NCBI RefSeq assembly: GCF_003815715.1
Contig: NZ_CP033922.1
Location: 4,326,001-4,390,000, forward strand
DNA: 64,000 nucleotides
Direction: 5' to 3'
Source of the DNA: Chryseobacterium sp. G0162
Lineage (GTDB): Bacteria > Bacteroidota > Bacteroidia > Flavobacteriales > Weeksellaceae
This document shows positions 51,954-61,324 of the stretch, in pieces. Below the pieces are notes generated by a model, which saw nothing but the letters and a program-made list of their open reading frames with translations, ran no database searches and was not told the DNA's origin. The stretch's first letter is position 1. Each line of letters begins with the position of its first letter. Position numbers and translations under genes: made by a program.

Positions 51954-52337
51954 ATGAGCAGATTTACTGGATTTCGACCCATGCTTTGGACGGAAAACCT
52001 CGATGAAACTATAGGTTTTTATTTGCATATTCTCGGTTTTGAGCTATTAGCCAGAAATGATGACTGGCATTGGGCATCCCTGAGAAAAGATGAGGTGTAT
52101 ATCATGCTTGCTTTACCCAATAAACATGAGAATACTGTGACCATTGGTTTTACAGGATCATTTTATTTTAATGTAAATAAAGTAGATGAATTATGGGAAC
52201 ATCTTAAAACAAAGGCAAAAATCTGTTATGAAATTGAAACTTTTGAATGGGGAATGAGGGAATTTGCAGTGTACGATAACAACGGATATATCCTACAATT
52301 TGGTGAACCTATGGATAATATTGGCAATACGGAATAA
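51954..52337 (+). CDS. VOC-family protein (glyoxalase/bleomycin-resistance-like)
   Basis: 127 residues. FRPMLWTENLDETIGFYLHILGFE begins the first module; a central GSFYFNVNKVDELWEHLK and the ending FAVYDNNGYILQFGEPMD complete the second. These are the standard VOC positions; the Glu in the last strand is a likely metal ligand. Third gene of the SRPBCC-GNAT-VOC group. Substrate unknown. Confidence 0.88.
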   Translation: MSRFTGFRPMLWTENLDETIGFYLHILGFELLARNDDWHWASLRKDEVYIMLALPNKHENTVTIGFTGSFYFNVNKVDELWEHLKTKAKICYEIETFEWGMREFAVYDNNGYILQFGEPMDNIGNTE

Positions 52338-52344
52338 AATTTGC

Positions 52345-52352
52345 TATTTTTG
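52345..52352 (+). promoter_or_regulatory. -7 box upstream of the glutaminyl cyclase gene
   Basis: TATTTTTG, an exact TAnnTTTG match, 20 bases before the ATG at 52373. A TTGG 21 bases upstream (52321) may be the -33 part. Confidence 0.4.
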
Positions 52353-52372
52353 GGGAAATATTTAGAAAGTCA

Positions 52373-53395
52373 ATGAAAAAAAATATAATAGCGGGTTTCG
52401 CAGCAATTTTACTACTGGCATCTTGTAATAAGGATAAGGAAATTCTTGATACATTAAACACTTATAATAATTCAATGATGGCAAAAGGATATCATTTCGG
52501 TGATAAACTTCAACTTCCGAAAGAAGTAACGGAAAATGCAGAAAGCGTGACCATCAGTTTTGGAGATAAGGAAACAACAGATTTAACGATTGATCCTAAG
52601 TTTTTTACATTAGGAGATAATGCCGTTACTTTTAATATCAAAACCAAAGGTGGAGAAACCTTGAATCAGGATGCTACCATCAATGTATTTGCAAAAAATC
52701 CTGAAAAAAATATTGCTTACCAGATTGTAGCAGAATATCCTCATGATCCTAAAAACTTTGTACAGGGATTCCAGGCTGAAGGAAATACGATCTATGAAAG
52801 TGACGGTCAGAATGGGTCTTCGCAGATCTTAAAATATACATTGGGAACCACTACACCACTTGCGTCTACTAAACAGGCTCCGGAAGATTTTTCAGAAGGA
52901 AGTACGATTGTAGGAGATAAAGTATATCAATTGACCTGGCAGAGTAAAAAAGGATATATTTATGATAAAAGTTCTCTTAAATTACTTTCGGAATTTGCTT
53001 ATCCGAACGTATTGGGTGAAGGTTGGGGATTGACGTATGACGGGAAAAGCCTGATTGCTTCAGACGGAAGTAAACTTTTATACTTTCTTGATCCTAATGA
53101 TCCATCAAAACTAATCAAATATATTGCTGTAGCGGGAAGTTCACAAGCATACGACCAGCTAAACGAGCTGGAATTTCACAACGGATTCCTGTATGCGAAT
53201 GTATGGCAAAAGCCAATCATTCTGAAAATTAACCCTACAACCGGAGAAGTAGTTGGGACATTTGATTTTACAGAAATTGCAAAACAAAACACCAAAGGAA
53301 CAGATGATGTTCTGAATGGAATTGCTTTCAAAGGAGAAAATATGCTGGTAACAGGAAAGAACTGGCCGAAGATTTATGAAGTTGTTATTAAATAA
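52373..53395 (+). CDS. Glutaminyl-peptide cyclotransferase (plant-type QC), lipoprotein
   Basis: 340 residues; the lipoprotein signal ends LLASC (Cys18). After about 100 residues of beta-rich N-terminal domain comes a five-bladed propeller of the plant/bacterial glutamine cyclotransferase family: PKNFVQGFQAEGNTIYESDG, GEGWGLTYDGKSLIASDGS, LNELEFHNGFLYANVW and LNGIAFKGENMLVTGKNWPK. The enzyme turns N-terminal Gln into pyroglutamate on exported proteins, which is frequent in Bacteroidota where signal peptidase often cuts before Gln. The N-terminal domain before the propeller is extra relative to plant enzymes. Confidence 0.92.
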   Translation: MKKNIIAGFAAILLLASCNKDKEILDTLNTYNNSMMAKGYHFGDKLQLPKEVTENAESVTISFGDKETTDLTIDPKFFTLGDNAVTFNIKTKGGETLNQDATINVFAKNPEKNIAYQIVAEYPHDPKNFVQGFQAEGNTIYESDGQNGSSQILKYTLGTTTPLASTKQAPEDFSEGSTIVGDKVYQLTWQSKKGYIYDKSSLKLLSEFAYPNVLGEGWGLTYDGKSLIASDGSKLLYFLDPNDPSKLIKYIAVAGSSQAYDQLNELEFHNGFLYANVWQKPIILKINPTTGEVVGTFDFTEIAKQNTKGTDDVLNGIAFKGENMLVTGKNWPKIYEVVIK

Positions 53396-53444
53396 GAAAA
53401 GTTTCATAACAATTTCTATTCGAATAAAATAAAGTGTAAATTGG

Positions 53445-53466
53445 TAGCGTTCCGTGAGGAGCGCTA
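53445..53466 (+). promoter_or_regulatory. Leader hairpin with GNRA-type loop
   Basis: TAGCGTTCC (53445-53453) pairs with GGAGCGCTA (53458-53466) through nine positions, one of them G-T, around a GTGA tetraloop. There is no T run, so it is not a terminator. It lies 16 bases before the best start of the next gene and could affect its translation or mRNA stability. Confidence 0.45.
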
Positions 53467-53482
53467 TCTTAGTAAAAGAATT

Positions 53483-54448
53483 TTGAGATTAATCTATCTG
53501 ATATGCATTTTCATTTTCTGTTCCTCTGCGGCACAGAACGTTCTTCCTTTGGATACTTTGAAGTTGAAAGAGGCCAAAGATATGTTAGCCGATGATTATG
53601 GAAACCTGTATATCTATAAAAATAAAGACTTTAGTTTTACCAAATATGATTCTTTAGGGAAACAGATTGGGAAAATGATGCTTACTGTTCCTTATAAGGT
53701 CCAAACGGTACAAAATCCTTTGACCGTGCCTTTATTTTCGGAAAATGCCCAGGAAATGAAATTTGTAGACCAGAATATGAATGAAATCCAAAGAATTGAT
53801 TTCAAACAGAAATTTGGTTTTATCAGAATGGCCTATGCTGAAGATCTACAGCAGTTATGGTTATTAGATGACAGTACAAAACGCTTGATACAGTACAATT
53901 TCAGAAATGATACCACCATCAATTCATTTCCTTTTGATATCAGTTTCGAGGATCTGATGGATCTTTTGGTGTATGAAACCAAAGTGTATGTTCTCACCAA
54001 AAAGCATATCAGAATTTATAATCTGAAGTTTGAAAAACTATTTGAAGCGCCGGTGGATAATGGAAAACGTTTCAGACGGGAAAATGATAATATTTTGGTG
54101 GTTGCCAATAATTCTATCTTAAAATATGTTCCGGAGAAAGGAATGAGTGTGGTTTTTGATGACCCCGATGCACAAATTGTGGATAAAAACATCCTTTCTT
54201 ATTTTGAAATCAAGGGGAACAAACTCTATCTTTACAACCTTGAAAGAGTAAAGAAAGCCAGACAGCAAAAACAACAGGAAGCTGAACTTCAGATCATCGA
54301 GCAATCTACCGGAAAACCCGTGGAGAATGGCAAAGAAACATCCAATGAAAATGGAACAGAAAAGAAGACTTCTGACCATACGTTGGAACAGTTGATTGAA
54401 GAAACTTCCGAAGTTCAGGCAACAGGCGTAGAAAAGCTTATCAATTAA
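53483..54448 (+). CDS. Secreted beta-propeller-like protein of unknown function
   Basis: 321 residues if the TTG at 53483 is used; no ATG lies near the N-terminus. This start directly precedes a signal peptide (LIYLICIFIFCSSAAQ) and clears the upstream hairpin. A TTG at 53441 would add 14 charged residues. The mature part has repeated strand motifs (YGNLYIYKNKDFSFTKYDSLGK, LQQLWLLDDSTKRLIQYNF, DNILVVANNSILKYV) as in WD/NHL-type propellers, then a charged Gln/Glu-rich tail. No family recognised. It lies between the glutaminyl cyclase and deoxynucleoside kinase genes, with 25 bases to the latter. Confidence 0.7.
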   Translation: MRLIYLICIFIFCSSAAQNVLPLDTLKLKEAKDMLADDYGNLYIYKNKDFSFTKYDSLGKQIGKMMLTVPYKVQTVQNPLTVPLFSENAQEMKFVDQNMNEIQRIDFKQKFGFIRMAYAEDLQQLWLLDDSTKRLIQYNFRNDTTINSFPFDISFEDLMDLLVYETKVYVLTKKHIRIYNLKFEKLFEAPVDNGKRFRRENDNILVVANNSILKYVPEKGMSVVFDDPDAQIVDKNILSYFEIKGNKLYLYNLERVKKARQQKQQEAELQIIEQSTGKPVENGKETSNENGTEKKTSDHTLEQLIEETSEVQATGVEKLIN

Positions 54449-54473
54449 TCAGTAAATACAAGGAAAAAGAATT

Positions 54474-55088
54474 ATGCATATTGCAGTTACAGGAAACATT
54501 GGAGCAGGAAAAACAACTTTAACTACGATGCTTTCTAAGCATTACGGATGGGATGCACAGTTTGAAGACGTAGATCACAACCCTTATCTGGAGGATTTTT
54601 ATTCAGATATGAGCAAGTGGAGCTTTGCGCTGCAGGTATATTTTCTGGGAAGCAGATTCCGTCAGGTAAAAGAGATCAGAGAAAGCGGTAAAAATATTAT
54701 TCAGGACCGTACTATTTATGAAGATGCACATATCTTTGCAGAGAACCTTAATGATATGAACCTTCTTTCCGACAGGGATTTCAATAATTATTCATCTGTT
54801 TTTGATCTGATGAAATCTTTTGTTTCGGCACCGGATCTTTTAATTTACTTAAAATCCGACGTTCCGAATCTGGTTAAGAAAATCTACAAAAGAGGACGCG
54901 AATATGAAGCATCCATCAGTATTGAATATCTTTCAAAGTTGAATCAGAAATATGAAAAATGGATTTCCAATTATACAGAAGGAAAACTATTAATTATAGA
55001 AGTAGATAATTTAGATTTCGTTGAAAAACCTGAGGATTTTGGATTGATTTTGGAAAAAATTGAAACAGAATTGCACGGATTGTTTTAA
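54474..55088 (+). CDS. Deoxynucleoside kinase (deoxyadenosine/deoxyguanosine-type)
   Basis: 204 residues. Walker A GNIGAGKT at 7-14, the EDVDHNPYLEDFY substrate region, the IIQDRTIYEDAHIFA motif (DRT in place of the usual DRS, with catalytic acid context), and the arginine-rich lid YKRGREYE match the dNK/DCK family. It phosphorylates deoxynucleosides for salvage in the cytoplasm. Substrate preference cannot be set by eye. Confidence 0.92.
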   Translation: MHIAVTGNIGAGKTTLTTMLSKHYGWDAQFEDVDHNPYLEDFYSDMSKWSFALQVYFLGSRFRQVKEIRESGKNIIQDRTIYEDAHIFAENLNDMNLLSDRDFNNYSSVFDLMKSFVSAPDLLIYLKSDVPNLVKKIYKRGREYEASISIEYLSKLNQKYEKWISNYTEGKLLIIEVDNLDFVEKPEDFGLILEKIETELHGLF

Positions 55089-55133
55089 CATACTTTTATC
55101 AGAACATTAAGACAACATCCATTGAATTCTTAT

Positions 55134-55141
55134 TAAATTTG
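55134..55141 (+). promoter_or_regulatory. -7 box upstream of the ArsC-like gene
   Basis: TAAATTTG fits TAnnTTTG, 35 bases before the ATG at 55177. No -33 element at proper spacing. Confidence 0.35.
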
Positions 55142-55176
55142 TGAGAAGCAAGTTTAATTTATTAAAATAATTAGAA

Positions 55177-55527
55177 ATGTTAGTGAAAGTTTTACATAAC
55201 GGAAACTGTTCAAAATCCAATGCAGTTTTGGAATATCTTGATGAAAACGGAGTTCATTTCGAGATCATTAATATTATTGAAGACCCACTAAGTGTTCTGG
55301 AGATCAAAACCGTATTGAAGAAGCTGAATCAGAGCGTTTTTCATATCATTCGAAAGACAGATAAACTGTATGTTGAAGAGTATGCAGATAAGAATTATTC
55401 GGAAGAAGAATGGATTAAAATTCTGTCTGAAAACCCTTCTCTGATACAAAGACCTATCTTGGTAAAAGGTTCAGTAGCCATGTTGGGAAGGCCTATTGAG
55501 AATGTAAAGTTCTTTATTGAGAAATAA
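55177..55527 (+). CDS. ArsC/Spx-family thioredoxin-fold protein (arsenate reductase-like)
   Basis: 116 residues. VKVLHNGNCSKSNAVLEYL carries the active-site Cys11 of the glutaredoxin-coupled ArsC family (CxxS form), and NPSLIQRPILVKG has the conserved Arg-Pro near residue 90. True ArsC enzymes reduce arsenate to arsenite. There are no other ars genes here, and this branch in Bacteroidota is often just an ArsC-fold protein with unknown role. A very strong terminator follows. Confidence 0.85.
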   Translation: MLVKVLHNGNCSKSNAVLEYLDENGVHFEIINIIEDPLSVLEIKTVLKKLNQSVFHIIRKTDKLYVEEYADKNYSEEEWIKILSENPSLIQRPILVKGSVAMLGRPIENVKFFIEK

Positions 55528-55539
55528 TAAAAATATATA

Positions 55540-55577
55540 AAAACTGCGGCTGTTTCTTACGAAACAGCCGCAGTTTT
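55540..55577. terminator. Strong bidirectional terminator
   Basis: A perfect 17-base stem (55540-55556 with 55561-55577; core ACTGCGGCTGTTTC / GAAACAGCCGCAGT) with a TTAC loop, flanked by A and T tracts. It separates the ArsC-like gene from the convergent DUF493 gene. Confidence 0.95.
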
Positions 55578-55640
55578 ATTTGTACATAACTTTTTATTCT
55601 CTAATAAAAAGACCATCATTTCTGACAGCCTTTTTTTATT

Positions 55641-55946
55641 TTACAATAGAATAACGCCTTCTATTTTTGCTACTTCTTGATAAATTTTCACTACCTGATT
55701 GGCATCTAAAACAAATGCATTGATGTTGCAGGCTGTGTATTTTCCATTTTTGCTTTCGCGGTTCCCTAATGTAAATTTAATACCATCAAAAACCTTGTAA
55801 ATTTCAGTAAGTTTTGATTGGTCTGTAGGAATAATAAATTTAAATAAATAATCCTCAGGAAAATCATGATGACCTTCCAGTTTCTCCTTTAAAGATTTAT
55901 AGAAATCTTCAGGACTTGCGTGTTGATTTCCTTGTAATATGTCCAT
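55641..55946 (-). CDS. DUF493 (YbeD-like) protein
   Basis: 101 residues. EDFYKSLKEKLEGHHDFPEDYLFKFIIP at the start and YTACNINAFVLDANQVVKIYQEVAKI at the end match DUF493 (YbeD), an alpha-beta fold like the regulatory domain of D-3-phosphoglycerate dehydrogenase. The role is unclear in general. It lies downstream of the DUF4197 gene on the same strand with 40 bases between them. Confidence 0.87.
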   Translation of the reverse strand: MDILQGNQHASPEDFYKSLKEKLEGHHDFPEDYLFKFIIPTDQSKLTEIYKVFDGIKFTLGNRESKNGKYTACNINAFVLDANQVVKIYQEVAKIEGVILL

Positions 55947-55986
55947 CTGCGGTTCTTAATATTATATAAATATAATGAAATTTTTC

Positions 55987-56658
55987 CTATTTTCCAAATG
56001 GCCCAAGCAGCGATTTGGAGTTCTGGTGTTCGTAATCTTCAATGATATTGAAGAGTCCTGCAACCAGTTGTTCAGAAGCTAATTGGCTCAATCCACCTGA
56101 GTTTACAGTATTTTTATTTCCTCCTAAAAGATTTCCCAGGAAATTACTGCCGGATAAAGCGGTATTAATTGTTTTTACGATCCCATATTCGTTAAGTTTC
56201 TCATCTACCTTCGGGGCAATAGCTGCAATTAGTTGTTGAGATGTTTTTTCTTTCAGAATTTGTGTGGCAGTCGTTCCCTCAATGATTCGGGTTACATCCT
56301 GAGCATTTAAACTGTTTACTGCACCTTGCAGAATAGGCCTTGAAGTGTTTACCGTATACGCAGCAGCCTGTGCAATATAATCTCTTTCTTTAGCAACTAA
56401 TGACGGAGCAATTTTTTCCAGCATAGAGTTAATATCTCTAAGCTCTTTCGGAAGTGCCTTGTCTACCATATTGTTCTGTAGAAAGGCTTCTTTATTGGTG
56501 TAGATCCCCATTCCTTTATCAATACCATTGAGTAGCATTCTTTTAATAATGGAAAGTCCCATGTCACTTGTGGCCAATGTCGTACAGGATTGTACAGTGG
56601 TGGTAATAACAGCACCGGTTCCTATAATAAGAGCGGCTGCAATAATATATTTTTTCAT
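55987..56658 (-). CDS. DUF4197 lipoprotein
   Basis: 223 residues from the ATG at 56658; a longer frame would add 12 residues before a good lipoprotein signal (MKKYIIAAALIIGTGA..VQSC). The body has MGLSIIKRMLLNGIDKGMGIY, LEKIAPSLVAKERDYIAQAAAY and AIAPKVDEKLNEYGIV, the DUF4197 pattern of envelope proteins of unknown function, all helical. Probably faces the periplasm. Confidence 0.85.
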   Translation of the reverse strand: MKKYIIAAALIIGTGAVITTTVQSCTTLATSDMGLSIIKRMLLNGIDKGMGIYTNKEAFLQNNMVDKALPKELRDINSMLEKIAPSLVAKERDYIAQAAAYTVNTSRPILQGAVNSLNAQDVTRIIEGTTATQILKEKTSQQLIAAIAPKVDEKLNEYGIVKTINTALSGSNFLGNLLGGNKNTVNSGGLSQLASEQLVAGLFNIIEDYEHQNSKSLLGPFGK

Positions 56659-57006
56659 TGATCTTTTTATTGCTTTTTTCAAAAACTGCACCAAAGGTAA
56701 ATACTATTTTGTATTTAACAAAATATTAATGATTAGTGAATTATTTGGTGATTTTTTTTGTTTAAAATATAATTTAATGATTGAAGATATGATATTAAAT
56801 TGATGGTTATTTTGGTTTTTGATTTGCGTAATGTGATTAAATTGAAGTTTTTTATATATAAAAATGTAAATTTTTTGAATTTTTAAGATATGTTAACATG
56901 TTTCGGTTTTTTTTCTATTTTTGGCTAATGTCTTCATTTGAGAAATTGAATGCTTCGAAATGAGACAATGTTGAAAATCTGATTGTACGAATAAAATTGA
57001 AACTAT
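56659..57006 (+). promoter_or_regulatory. Promoter region of the SusC/SusD locus
   Basis: 348 bases, very AT-rich, between the divergent DUF4197 and SusC genes. TATTTTTG at 56916-56923 is an exact TAnnTTTG box and would give a leader of about 75 bases before the SusC ATG. A convincing -33 element is not evident. No ECF sigma/anti-sigma or hybrid two-component regulator gene is next to the locus, so its control must come from elsewhere. Confidence 0.45.
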
Positions 57007-59829
57007 ATGAAACAAAGTAATTTGAAATATTCATGTCTCATTGCGGTTCTATACTTCGGTATGAATGTCAATGCTCAGACACAACCTAAAGATACGGCTG
57101 CTAAAGAGCAGAAGATCGAAGAGGTGGTTCTGATAGGATATGGATCTCAGAAAAAAGAAAACGTGACCGGTAGTATCGGAGTCGTTTCTGCTAAAGATTT
57201 AGCTAATAAACCTAACGCCAATCCCCTGAGTTCTATACAAGGAAAAGTAGCAGGGGTGCAGATATTAAATTCCGGGGCACCGGGAGGCTCACCCAGAGTA
57301 GATATCAGAGGTATTGGATCACTGACAGGTAAAACTGTCTTTATTGTAGATGGAATGATTACCGATGATATTTCTTTCTTAAGTCCTCAGGATATTGAAT
57401 CTATGAGTGTATTGAAAGATCCTTCGAGTTTGGCCATTTATGGAGCAAGAGCGTCCAATGGTGCTGTAATCATTAAAACTAAAACAGGAAGAGGGAAAAA
57501 ACCGGTTTTCAATTTTAACTCCTATTTAGGAATTAAAACCGTAACGAATGTTCCTAAGATGGTTAATTCAGATCAATATTTACAGTTGTATAATGAGAAA
57601 CTTATCAATGATAAGGCGAAAGATCCTGTATTTTTAGACAGGTCATCATATCCTGCTGATACAGATTGGTTTAAAGAAATTTTTAGAACAAGTATTATTA
57701 ATTCTAATGATATTTCTGCGTCAGGAGCTCTTGGAAAACTGAATTATTACGTAAGTGCAGGGAATCTACAGGATGAAGGAAACCTGGCAGCAGGGCAAGG
57801 AATTAATTCAGGAAGTGGATTTAACAGATTTACGACCAAAGTGAACCTGAGTTATAAAATTACTGATCACATTACAATCGGAAATAATTTCACTTTTTCC
57901 AAAATGCGTACTGATGTTGTGCTTAATACTTTGTTGGATGCTTATTCATCGCCTCCAGTATATGCTCCCATCAATCCAACAACAGGGGATTATCAGTATT
58001 TTAGTCTGGCTAAAGTCCCTAACTCCAGAGCAAAAATGGATTTATTCAGATCTCAAATTAGAGATCAGAGATTGTTAAATAACATTTGGGGGGAATATAA
58101 ATTTTTAAAAGATTTTACATTACGAATCAGTTATAGTACAGATAATATCAATTCAAATAAGTATGAGTATACTCCAACATTTGGATATGTTCCTGTAGCA
58201 GACCAAAAACCAAATAAATTAATAACAAGAGATTCCAGAACTAGAAATTATATTTGGGATAATACATTAAGCTGGAAGAAGGACTTTGGAAAACATAATT
58301 TAGAATTATTAGCAGGTTTTTCCAGAACAAGAAACTCCTACTCTCAAGCCTATGCTGAAGCGTTAAATGTAAACTATAACGGAAATAATACTTCTTTGGA
58401 TATTTCTAAAGGAACAGACATTTATCGAACAGATTTTGAATTAGGAGGTAGAGATGTTGTTCCATACCAGGATAGAATTCAATCGTTTTTTGGAAGGGTT
58501 AATTATGATTATGATGGAAAATATTTAGTGAATGCTTCAGTTCGTAGAGATGGAACATCTAAATATTCTGCCAATGACAGATCTCGTGTATTTCCTGCAA
58601 TAAGTGCTGGATGGGTGATTTCCAGAGAAAACTTTATGAATGAGCAGAATGTTGTTAATCTATTAAAATTAAGAGCAAGCTGGGGTAAATTAGGAAATCC
58701 GGATGTACAGAGAGCCTATACATTAAATACGACTATCCTGGATGCGGGTGCCTATTTCGGAAATTCCGGATATCCTGCACAAACAATAGACAGGGTGATA
58801 GATCCAAATATTGGTTGGGAAACCACTACAGGTAAAGATTTTGGATTGGAAATGGCTATGTTCAATAATAAACTGAAAATCGATGCTACTTATTTTGATA
58901 AGGATACCAAGGATGTAGTATATGGTATTGTTCAAGGAACAGTTTCTGGTGCTTCTAACTGGAATAATTATGTTACCAATGCTTATTCTTTTAATAATAA
59001 AGGATTTGAATTTTCAGTCAGCTATGATGCTAAGATCAATGATCATATAAAGTTTGGCATCTATGGGAATATGACTACACTTAAAAACAAAATTACTTCT
59101 GTAGCTAATAATTCTTATTTAAATGCAGGAGCAAGTCTATTTGGTAACTCAATCATAAGGCTAGAAGAAGGACAGGCGGTAGGTTCGTATTATGGATATC
59201 AGGTAGTAGGCATTTTCCAGAATCAGGCAGAAGTAAATGCCTCTGCTGTTCAGAACGGAGCACAAGCTGGAGGATTTAAATTTGCAGATCTTGACGGAAA
59301 TGGTGTAATAGACGTGAGAGATAAAACATTTTTAGGAAGTCCTATTCCTAAAGGAACTTATGGATTCGGGTTGAATATGAATATATACGATTTTGACTTC
59401 GCTATTGATTTTCAAGGTGTTTTTGGTAACAAAATTTACAACTACAACCGAGAGCAGCGTTATGGAAACGAAAGCTGGGATCTGGATTTCTATAATAATA
59501 GATGGCATGGGGAAGGAACATCCAATATGTATCCAATGGCAACCAATAACCAGGCTATTATTTTACCCAATAGTTTCTATGTAGAAGATGGCAGTTACAT
59601 CAGAATCAGAAATATTCAAGTAGGGTATAATTTACCTACATCATTTGCAAAATCAATGTCTATTACCAAATTAAGATTATATGTAAGTGCTCAAAACCCT
59701 TGGACTAGCTTTAAATATAACGGATTCTCACCTGAAATCTTAAATACCGACAGAGTACAAATGGGTGTGGATAATAACATCTATCCGATTTCAGCTATTT
59801 ATACTGTTGGGCTTAATTTAACATTTTAA
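57007..59829 (+). CDS. SusC/RagA-family TonB-linked outer membrane receptor
   Basis: 940 residues. After the signal peptide (ending NVNAQTQ), the SusC signature begins at once: EEVVLIGYGSQKKENVTGSI, plug domain with QGKVAGVQIL, SPRVDIRGIGSLTG and VLKDPSSLAIYGARASNGAVIIKT. The long beta-barrel follows, ending in TVGLNLTF, the aromatic C-terminal strand. The usual N-terminal CarboxypepD_reg-like domain is missing, so this is the short form. It takes up oligosaccharides with SusD, whose gene starts 12 bases later. Confidence 0.95.
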   Translation: MKQSNLKYSCLIAVLYFGMNVNAQTQPKDTAAKEQKIEEVVLIGYGSQKKENVTGSIGVVSAKDLANKPNANPLSSIQGKVAGVQILNSGAPGGSPRVDIRGIGSLTGKTVFIVDGMITDDISFLSPQDIESMSVLKDPSSLAIYGARASNGAVIIKTKTGRGKKPVFNFNSYLGIKTVTNVPKMVNSDQYLQLYNEKLINDKAKDPVFLDRSSYPADTDWFKEIFRTSIINSNDISASGALGKLNYYVSAGNLQDEGNLAAGQGINSGSGFNRFTTKVNLSYKITDHITIGNNFTFSKMRTDVVLNTLLDAYSSPPVYAPINPTTGDYQYFSLAKVPNSRAKMDLFRSQIRDQRLLNNIWGEYKFLKDFTLRISYSTDNINSNKYEYTPTFGYVPVADQKPNKLITRDSRTRNYIWDNTLSWKKDFGKHNLELLAGFSRTRNSYSQAYAEALNVNYNGNNTSLDISKGTDIYRTDFELGGRDVVPYQDRIQSFFGRVNYDYDGKYLVNASVRRDGTSKYSANDRSRVFPAISAGWVISRENFMNEQNVVNLLKLRASWGKLGNPDVQRAYTLNTTILDAGAYFGNSGYPAQTIDRVIDPNIGWETTTGKDFGLEMAMFNNKLKIDATYFDKDTKDVVYGIVQGTVSGASNWNNYVTNAYSFNNKGFEFSVSYDAKINDHIKFGIYGNMTTLKNKITSVANNSYLNAGASLFGNSIIRLEEGQAVGSYYGYQVVGIFQNQAEVNASAVQNGAQAGGFKFADLDGNGVIDVRDKTFLGSPIPKGTYGFGLNMNIYDFDFAIDFQGVFGNKIYNYNREQRYGNESWDLDFYNNRWHGEGTSNMYPMATNNQAIILPNSFYVEDGSYIRIRNIQVGYNLPTSFAKSMSITKLRLYVSAQNPWTSFKYNGFSPEILNTDRVQMGVDNNIYPISAIYTVGLNLTF

Positions 59830-59841
59830 CAAGAAAGAATT

Positions 59842-61257
59842 ATGAAAAAGATATTTTTATCAATCGCATTATTATCACTTGCAGCAAGTTGTAATGATTA
59901 TTTAGATATAAAACAAGAAGGATATACGGAGGCAGCATCATTCTTCAAAACGCAAGAGGATGCCATACAGGCCACAAGTGCTATCTATAGCTTTCTGAGG
60001 AGTTGGGAAAATTCGGCTTTTCCATATCAGTTTGTATTTGGAGTACCGGCAGATGATGTGGTTAAAGGCTCTAACCCCGGAGATGCTTCTTTTATCAATG
60101 TATATGATAATTTTACTTATACCGTTAGTGATGAAGGGATAAGAGGGTATTGGATCGGGCAATGGCAAGGTCTAAACAGCTGTAATCAGGTGATTACCAA
60201 TGTTCCGAAAATTGATATGGATTCAGCGCTAAAAACAAGATTGGTTGCTGAAGCAAAAATGCTGAGAGCATACCTGTATTTTAACTTAGTAAGAATATAT
60301 GGTGGTGTTCCTATTTTTGACGGGCTTCAGAGTAATTATAAAGTTCCTAGAAACTCAGTAGAAGAGGTGTATAACTTTATTATTTCTGATCTTACCAGTG
60401 CAGCAGAAATTCTTCCTCAGACTTATCCTGCTTCAGATTTGGGAAGAGTAACAAAAGGTGCGGCATTAGGTTTACTTGCCAAAGTATATCTTTATAAAAA
60501 AGACTGGCAAAAAGCATATGATACCTCTAACCAGGTAATGGCGATGGGGTATGACTTGGATCCTGATTTCAATCATGTGTTCAGACCATCAGGTGAATTT
60601 GGTAAAGAATCTGTTTTTGAAGTCAACTGTGACTGTATACCTCCACTGAAGGGAAGCCAGTATGCAGAAGTACAGGGCGTAAGGGATCAGTTTGGTTGGG
60701 GTTTCTTTACTCCTTCCAACTCACTTGAAAATGCCTTTGAACCTGGTGATATCAGAAAAGAACTTACCATTTTAAGAAACGGAGAAACGACCCCAGAGGG
60801 AGATTTAATTGCAATGGGTGATGCTCAATCAGTGACTACCTATAACCAAAAAGTTTATGTACCAAAAGCATTGAATAAGAGTGCTTGTGGGTATGGATCT
60901 ATTCAGAATATTAGAATATTAAGATTTGCAGAAATTCTTCTAATCAATGCAGAGGCGGCTAACGAATTAGGAAATACCTCGGTAGCTACTACAAATCTTA
61001 ATCGAGTAAGAACCAGAGCCAAACTGGCAGGAACTACAGCTTCAACACAAATAGCTCTTAGAGCTGCAATCTGGAATGAACGTAGAGTAGAATTAGCGAT
61101 GGAAGGAGATCGTTTTGTAGATCTTGTAAGAACAGGACAAGCAGCTACGGTTCTTGCCCCTTATGGATTCAAAACAGGGAAAAATGAATTGTTCCCAATT
61201 CCATTTGATGCTATTACTGAAAGTGCCGGAGTGTTTACACAAAACCCAGGATATTAA
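59842..61257 (+). CDS. SusD/RagB-family nutrient-binding lipoprotein
   Basis: 471 residues; the lipoprotein signal ends SLAASC (Cys17). CNDYLDIKQEGYTEAASFFKT after the anchor, the TPR-like KMLRAYLYFNLVRIYGGVPIF and the C-terminal RILRFAEILLINAEAANELG / IWNERRVELAMEGDRFVDLVR are the SusD pattern. It sits as a lid over the SusC pore and binds the glycan. The gene directly follows susC. Confidence 0.95.
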   Translation: MKKIFLSIALLSLAASCNDYLDIKQEGYTEAASFFKTQEDAIQATSAIYSFLRSWENSAFPYQFVFGVPADDVVKGSNPGDASFINVYDNFTYTVSDEGIRGYWIGQWQGLNSCNQVITNVPKIDMDSALKTRLVAEAKMLRAYLYFNLVRIYGGVPIFDGLQSNYKVPRNSVEEVYNFIISDLTSAAEILPQTYPASDLGRVTKGAALGLLAKVYLYKKDWQKAYDTSNQVMAMGYDLDPDFNHVFRPSGEFGKESVFEVNCDCIPPLKGSQYAEVQGVRDQFGWGFFTPSNSLENAFEPGDIRKELTILRNGETTPEGDLIAMGDAQSVTTYNQKVYVPKALNKSACGYGSIQNIRILRFAEILLINAEAANELGNTSVATTNLNRVRTRAKLAGTTASTQIALRAAIWNERRVELAMEGDRFVDLVRTGQAATVLAPYGFKTGKNELFPIPFDAITESAGVFTQNPGY

Positions 61258-61272
61258 CATATAACCATAAAC

Positions 61273-61304
61273 TAGAGGAGAGTGAAAATTCTCCTCTAAT
61301 TTTA
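61273..61304 (+). terminator. Hairpin after susD
   Basis: TAGAGGAGA (61273-61281) pairs with TCTCCTCTA (61290-61298) around an 8-base loop, followed by AATTTTATAA. The T run is weak, so it may only partly stop transcription before the hydrolase genes. Confidence 0.55.
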
Positions 61305-61324
61305 TAACCCATAACCCGATACCA

